From positions 1 through 64,000 of the forward strand of contig CAMBSB010000010.1 in the NCBI GenBank assembly GCA_945870155.1: a stretch of 64,000 nt of DNA, written 5' to 3'. The translations under genes were made by a program, and so were the position numbers. This DNA is from Paludibacter jiangxiensis (GTDB lineage Bacteria > Bacteroidota > Bacteroidia > Bacteroidales > Paludibacteraceae). How positions within the stretch are numbered: position 1 is the first letter of the stretch; every line of letters begins with the position of its first letter. Positions 60,066 through 64,000 of the stretch are shown here, in pieces. Below the pieces are notes generated by a model, which saw only the letters and a list, made by a program, of their open reading frames with translations, had not been told where the DNA came from and did no database searches.

Positions 60066-60950
60066 ATGATTAATAGTAAACTAAAAGGAATGGGTGTAGC
60101 ATTGATTACACCTTTTAAAACAGATGAATCAATTGATTTTGATGCTTTATCGCGTCTTATTGAGCACCAAGTCAAAAACGGAACAGATTATTTGGTAGTG
60201 TGCGGTACAACTGCCGAAACCCCCACGCTGACCGAAAAAGAAATGGATCAAATTGCTCGTTTTGTAGTGAATTGTGTTGCAGGAAGATTACCAATAGTAC
60301 TAGGTGTAGGTGGTAATAATACAAAAGCATTAGTTAATAAACTCCAAACTTATGATTTTAATGGTATAGATGCCATTTTATCAGTTACTCCATATTACAA
60401 TAAACCATCGCAAGAAGGCCTATATCAACATTATGCAGCCATTGCTAATGTTTCGCCTATTCCTGTAATATTATATAATGTGCCAGGTAGAACAGGTGTT
60501 AATATGTTGCCTGCAACTACACTGCGTTTGGCCAAAGAATTTAAAAATGTTTGTGCAATAAAAGAGGCATCGGGCAATTTTTCGCAAATTGACGATATAA
60601 TAAAAAATAAACCCGAAGATTTTATGGTAATTTCTGGTGACGATGGCATAACATTTCCATTGATAACTTTAGGTGCTGTAGGTGTAATTTCTGTGATTGG
60701 AAACGCATTTCCACGAGAGTTTAGCCGCATGGTTCGTTTGGCCCTCGATGGAGATTACAAGAATGCACGTCAAATTCATCATCGTTTTACTGAACTTATC
60801 GAACTTCTTTTCGTTGAAGGAAATCCTGCAGGAGTGAAAAGTATGTTGGCTGTAATGGGATTTATCGAAAATAAATTAAGATTACCTTTAGTCCCCAACA
60901 CCATTAAAACTTACGAAAAAATTCGCCTCGTACTCAATCAAATAGGTTAA
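60066..60950 (+). CDS. dapA: 4-hydroxy-tetrahydrodipicolinate synthase
   Basis: A 294-residue class I aldolase that condenses pyruvate with aspartate semialdehyde in the lysine/diaminopimelate pathway. Schiff-base Lys in VCAIKEASGN, Tyr in ILYNVPGRTGVN, and VVCGTTAETPTLTEKE near the N-terminus. The aspartokinase gene that starts this pathway begins 2.1 kb downstream. It shares a convergent terminator with prfC. Confidence 0.97.
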   Translation: MINSKLKGMGVALITPFKTDESIDFDALSRLIEHQVKNGTDYLVVCGTTAETPTLTEKEMDQIARFVVNCVAGRLPIVLGVGGNNTKALVNKLQTYDFNGIDAILSVTPYYNKPSQEGLYQHYAAIANVSPIPVILYNVPGRTGVNMLPATTLRLAKEFKNVCAIKEASGNFSQIDDIIKNKPEDFMVISGDDGITFPLITLGAVGVISVIGNAFPREFSRMVRLALDGDYKNARQIHHRFTELIELLFVEGNPAGVKSMLAVMGFIENKLRLPLVPNTIKTYEKIRLVLNQIG

Positions 60951-60974
60951 AATAATCGCAAGTAGAAAATATAA

Positions 60975-61020
60975 AAATGCCTTCATTATCATGATTATTC
61001 ATCTGATAACGAAGGCATTT
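60975..61020. terminator. Convergent terminator of dapA and prfC
   Basis: AAATGCCTTC (60975-60984) pairs with GAAGGCATTT (61011-61020), with inner pairing TTATC/GATAA. It serves both directions. Confidence 0.8.
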
Positions 61021-61039
61021 CTAATTTTTAATTTTCTGT

Positions 61040-62617
61040 TTAAAATTCCGACGAAAAATGAAATCTAATATTTTTAAAATCGTTTTGTGCCATTTGTAAA
61101 ACATAACCCGAATCTGCTAGAAAAACATCCCTGCCGTCTTTATCAACTGCCATATATTGTGATTTGCGTTTTTTGAAATTATCTAATTCCTGTGCATCAT
61201 CGCTTTCAATCCAACATGCTTTGAATAACGAAATTGGCTCCCAACGACATTGTGCTCCATATTCATGCAACAATCGATATTGAATAACTTCGAACTGCAA
61301 TTGACCTACAGTACCAATAATTTTTCGATTATTATATTGATTTATAAATAATTGAGCAACACCTTCATCCATAAGCTGATTAACTCCTTTGTCCAATTGT
61401 TTGGTTTTCATAGGATCGGCATTTTCAATATACTTAAACATTTCAGGAGAAAAGCTTGGAATTCCTTTAAAATGAAGATTTTCACCGCTTGTTAAGGTGT
61501 CACCAATTTTGAAAGACCCTGTATCGGGTAAACCTACAATATCACCGGCATAAGCCTCATCAACAGTTTCTTTTTTTTGAGCCATAAAAGCAGTAGGAGA
61601 GGAGAAGCGCATCATTTTTCCGTGACGAATATGTTTGTAGTTCACATTTCGTTCAAACTTTCCGGAACAAATCTTAACAAATGCAATACAGCTTCTGTGA
61701 TTAGGATCCATATTGGCATGTATTTTAAAAATAAAGCCCGAAAATGCTTCCTCATAAGGGTTTACTTCACGTTCTTGTGAATTTATCGGACGGGGTGAAG
61801 GTGCAATTTTAACAAAACAATCCAACAATTCTTTTACACCAAAAGTATTTAATGCGCTACCAAAAAACACCGGAGCTAATTCGCCTGCTAAATATTTGTC
61901 AACATCAAATTCTGAATAAACGCCGTTTATTAATTCTAAATCTTCGCGTAATTTAGCAGCATCTCTTTCGCCAACCAATTTGTCTAATTCATTGCTTTCA
62001 ATATCCGACAATTCAACCGATTCGCTTATAGTTTGTTTATTTGGTGTGTAAAGTTCCAAGTTGTTTTTATAAATATTAAAAACACCCTTGAAGCCATAAC
62101 CTTGATTAATAGGCCAGGTAAGTGGTCGCACACCAATTCCTAATTCAGCTTCTAATTCGTCCAATAAATCAAAGGCATCTTTACCTTCTCTATCCATTTT
62201 ATTCACAAAAATCATAACAGGTGTGTTGCGCATTCTGCAAACATTCATCAGTTTTCGTGTTTGTGCTTCAACACCTTTTGCTGTATCCACAACAATAATT
62301 ACACTGTCAACAGCGGTTAAAGTGCGGTATGTGTCTTCTGCAAAGTCTTGATGGCCAGGCGTATCAAGTATGTTGATTTTATAATCACGATATTCAAATC
62401 CCATTACTGAAGTTGCCACGGAAATACCACGTTGCTTTTCAATTTCCATCCAGTCGGAAGTTGCTGTTTTCTTAATTTTGTTCGATTTTACAGCACCTGC
62501 AATATGAATAGCACCTCCAAAAAGTAAAAGTTTTTCGGTTAGAGTGGTTTTACCTGCATCGGGGTGACTGATAATTGCAAAGGTACGTCGGCGTTGAATT
62601 TCAGAATTTAAAGACAT
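61040..62617 (-). CDS. prfC: Peptide chain release factor 3
   Basis: A 525-residue translational GTPase that recycles RF1/RF2 after termination. G1 [19 protein letters not shown]2 around [15 protein letters not shown]3 [17 protein letters not shown]4 NKMDREG; the C-terminal parts include [15 protein letters not shown]. It has a very good promoter (TTG-N19-TACTTTTG). Confidence 0.97.
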   Translation of the reverse strand: MSLNSEIQRRRTFAIISHPDAGKTTLTEKLLLFGGAIHIAGAVKSNKIKKTATSDWMEIEKQRGISVATSVMGFEYRDYKINILDTPGHQDFAEDTYRTLTAVDSVIIVVDTAKGVEAQTRKLMNVCRMRNTPVMIFVNKMDREGKDAFDLLDELEAELGIGVRPLTWPINQGYGFKGVFNIYKNNLELYTPNKQTISESVELSDIESNELDKLVGERDAAKLREDLELINGVYSEFDVDKYLAGELAPVFFGSALNTFGVKELLDCFVKIAPSPRPINSQEREVNPYEEAFSGFIFKIHANMDPNHRSCIAFVKICSGKFERNVNYKHIRHGKMMRFSSPTAFMAQKKETVDEAYAGDIVGLPDTGSFKIGDTLTSGENLHFKGIPSFSPEMFKYIENADPMKTKQLDKGVNQLMDEGVAQLFINQYNNRKIIGTVGQLQFEVIQYRLLHEYGAQCRWEPISLFKACWIESDDAQELDNFKKRKSQYMAVDKDGRDVFLADSGYVLQMAQNDFKNIRFHFSSEF

Positions 62618-62676
62618 TTGTGAAGTTGATAGTTGACAATGAATAATTGAAAGTGAAAATCTAAATTTTTCAGGTG

Positions 62677-62706
62677 CAAAAGTACCTAAAAAACGATAAA
62701 AGGCAA
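62677..62706 (-). promoter_or_regulatory. prfC promoter
   Basis: On the minus strand TTG (62704-62706, within TTTTG), 19 bases, then TACTTTTG (62677-62684). This is the closest match in the window to the Bacteroidota housekeeping promoter. Confidence 0.8.
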
Positions 62707-62803
62707 AATTTGTATAACATTCAAAAGTTTATACTCAATTCGAGCTATATAAAAACATAAAAACAAAAAAGCAACAAACTAATAAATAGTTTATTGCTTT
62801 TAG

Positions 62804-62877
<74 letters not shown>

Positions 62878-63018
62878 AATTTTGTTTCCAATTAATAATA
62901 CTATTGCTAATTGAAACATGTTTTTGTAAAGCGGTGCAAAAGTAGTCTATTTTTTGGAATGTTCCAACTATTTTCATAAAAATCAATCATAAACGCCCGA
63001 TATTTGGCGAAAAATCAC

Positions 63019-63026
63019 TAATTTTG
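63019..63026 (+). promoter_or_regulatory. -7 element of the aspartokinase gene
   Basis: TAATTTTG, 43 bases before the ATG. Confidence 0.5.
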
Positions 63027-63068
63027 TCATCTTATACATAAAGAAAGAAATTTTAAAAATCCATATTG

Positions 63069-64000
63069 ATGAAAGTAATGAAATTCGGCGGAACATCCGT
63101 AGGTTCTGTCCAAGGTATTTTAAGTGTAAAAAAAATAGTAGAAGCTCAGAATGAAGCTGTAATTGTTGTTGTTTCGGCACTTTCGGGAGTCACGGATCAA
63201 CTTTATAAAGTATCAAAATTAGCCAGTGAAGGTGATGAAAATTATCTTTTAGAGTTTGATGAAATGCTCCTACGTCATACAGAGGTAATAGAAACAGTTA
63301 TTCCAAAAACTAAAATAACGGCTGTATCAGAGCAAGTTAAATCTCAATTCAACGATTTATCCAATATTCTTCGGGGTGTTTTTTTAATTAAAGATAGTTC
63401 CGCAAAAATTATTGATACCATTGTAAGTTATGGTGAATCAATTTCTGCTATAATAGTAGCAAATGCTATTGAAAATGCTGTTCATTTTGATTCAAAAAAA
63501 TTCATTAAAACTATTAATCAATTTGAAAAACATATAGTTGACTTTAAAAAAACCAATAATTTAATAAAGGAAACATTTGCTAAAGAACCACAAATATCAG
63601 TTTGTGGGGGATTTATTTCGACTGATAGCACAACAAATTTTATTACAAATCTTGGTCGTGGAGGTTCTGATTATACTGCTGCAATTTTAGCTGCTGCTTT
63701 AGATTGTAATATACTTGAAATTTGGACTGATGTAGATGGTTTTATGACAGCCGATCCACGCATTATTAGTAATACTTATGTGATTGATAAACTGAGCTTT
63801 AGTGAAGCAATGGAGCTTTGTAATTTTGGTGCAAAAGTAATTTATCCACCAACAATATTTCCTGTTTTTCATAAAAACATACCTGTAGTAATTAAGAATA
63901 CTTTTAATCCTACAGCCAAAGGAACCTATATTTCGCAGGAAAAAGTGGGTGAACCAGCCAAAGCCATTAAAGGAATTTCATCTATTAACGATACATCCCT
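63069..64000 (+). CDS. Aspartokinase, probably the ThrA aspartokinase-homoserine dehydrogenase (truncated at right edge)
   Basis: The frame from ATG 63069 is open to the window end (310 codons). MKVMKFGGTSVGS is the aspartokinase start; VVVSALSGVTD, SYGESISA, NLGRGGSDYTAAI and WTDVDGFMTADPR are the kinase and ATP sites. It phosphorylates aspartate for Lys, Thr and Met synthesis. The N-terminus resembles the bifunctional ThrA common in Bacteroidota, but the homoserine dehydrogenase domain would lie outside the window. Confidence 0.92.
   Translation, partial: MKVMKFGGTSVGSVQGILSVKKIVEAQNEAVIVVVSALSGVTDQLYKVSKLASEGDENYLLEFDEMLLRHTEVIETVIPKTKITAVSEQVKSQFNDLSNILRGVFLIKDSSAKIIDTIVSYGESISAIIVANAIENAVHFDSKKFIKTINQFEKHIVDFKKTNNLIKETFAKEPQISVCGGFISTDSTTNFITNLGRGGSDYTAAILAAALDCNILEIWTDVDGFMTADPRIISNTYVIDKLSFSEAMELCNFGAKVIYPPTIFPVFHKNIPVVIKNTFNPTAKGTYISQEKVGEPAKAIKGISSINDTS

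Overview
The window is a low-G+C stretch of a Bacteroidota (Bacteroidetes) chromosome. The evidence is the gene families (DUF1015, DUF4197, LruC, DUF6913, a short primary sigma factor, FtsE without an adjacent FtsX, an OmpA lipoprotein with TPR, PD40 and CRD domains) and the promoters. Many genes are preceded by the Bacteroidota -7 element TAnnTTTG, sometimes with TTG about 18-22 bases upstream, and Shine-Dalgarno signals are weak or absent. I cannot place the organism below phylum.

Layout. 1-149: the 3' end of an IS66-like insertion sequence. 410-9840: housekeeping genes (GNAT acyltransferase, DUF1015, PorE-like OmpA lipoprotein, thyA, folA, asnA, hisIE, ftsE, a small zinc-ribbon protein). 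9965-12833: a minus-strand sulfur cluster cysK-osmC-metY with its own promoter and a candidate operator. 12834-14355: a promoter, a possible structured leader, a small conserved gene and a block of palindromic 42-bp tandem repeats. 14356-18015: a two-gene restriction-modification-like unit (a PD-(D/E)XK nuclease coupled to a large adenine methylase). 18101-25147: lipid kinase, DUF4197 lipoprotein, enolase, HtrA protease, a DUF4412-like gene broken by an in-frame stop, and rpoD.

26158-47377 (minus strand) is an exopolysaccharide locus. It has an initiating sugar-phosphate transferase with a degenerate receiver domain, a short TolC-like protein, a Wzz/BY-kinase-like protein, Wzy, an acyltransferase, Ugd, four glycosyltransferases, a phosphoribosyltransferase-HAD fusion, a pyruvyltransferase, a Wzx flippase, a MenD-family enzyme, an SDR and a UDP-glucuronate decarboxylase. 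Ugd plus the decarboxylase predict a UDP-xylose supply, and the pyruvyl and acyl transferases predict an acidic or decorated polymer. Upstream on the same strand lie a CheY-like regulator, an LruC lipoprotein gene broken by an in-frame TGA and possibly served by a sigma-54-type promoter, an NtrC-type sigma-54 activator, a receiver-histidine kinase and a 1011-residue hybrid kinase (47556-56516). This looks like a signalling module next to a surface polymer locus.

57182-64000: ligA, a DUF6913-like gene, dapA, prfC, tRNA-Arg(UCU) and the start of an aspartokinase gene running off the right edge.

The observations most worth following up are: the two genes interrupted by single in-frame stops; the C9 tract inside the phosphoribosyltransferase-HAD gene; MenD plus SDR inside a polysaccharide locus; the receiver-fused sugar transferase; the coupled methylase-nuclease pair beside palindromic repeats; the overlapping inverted repeats in the 13.4-kb leader; and a scattered family of C-rich/G-rich intergenic repeats.
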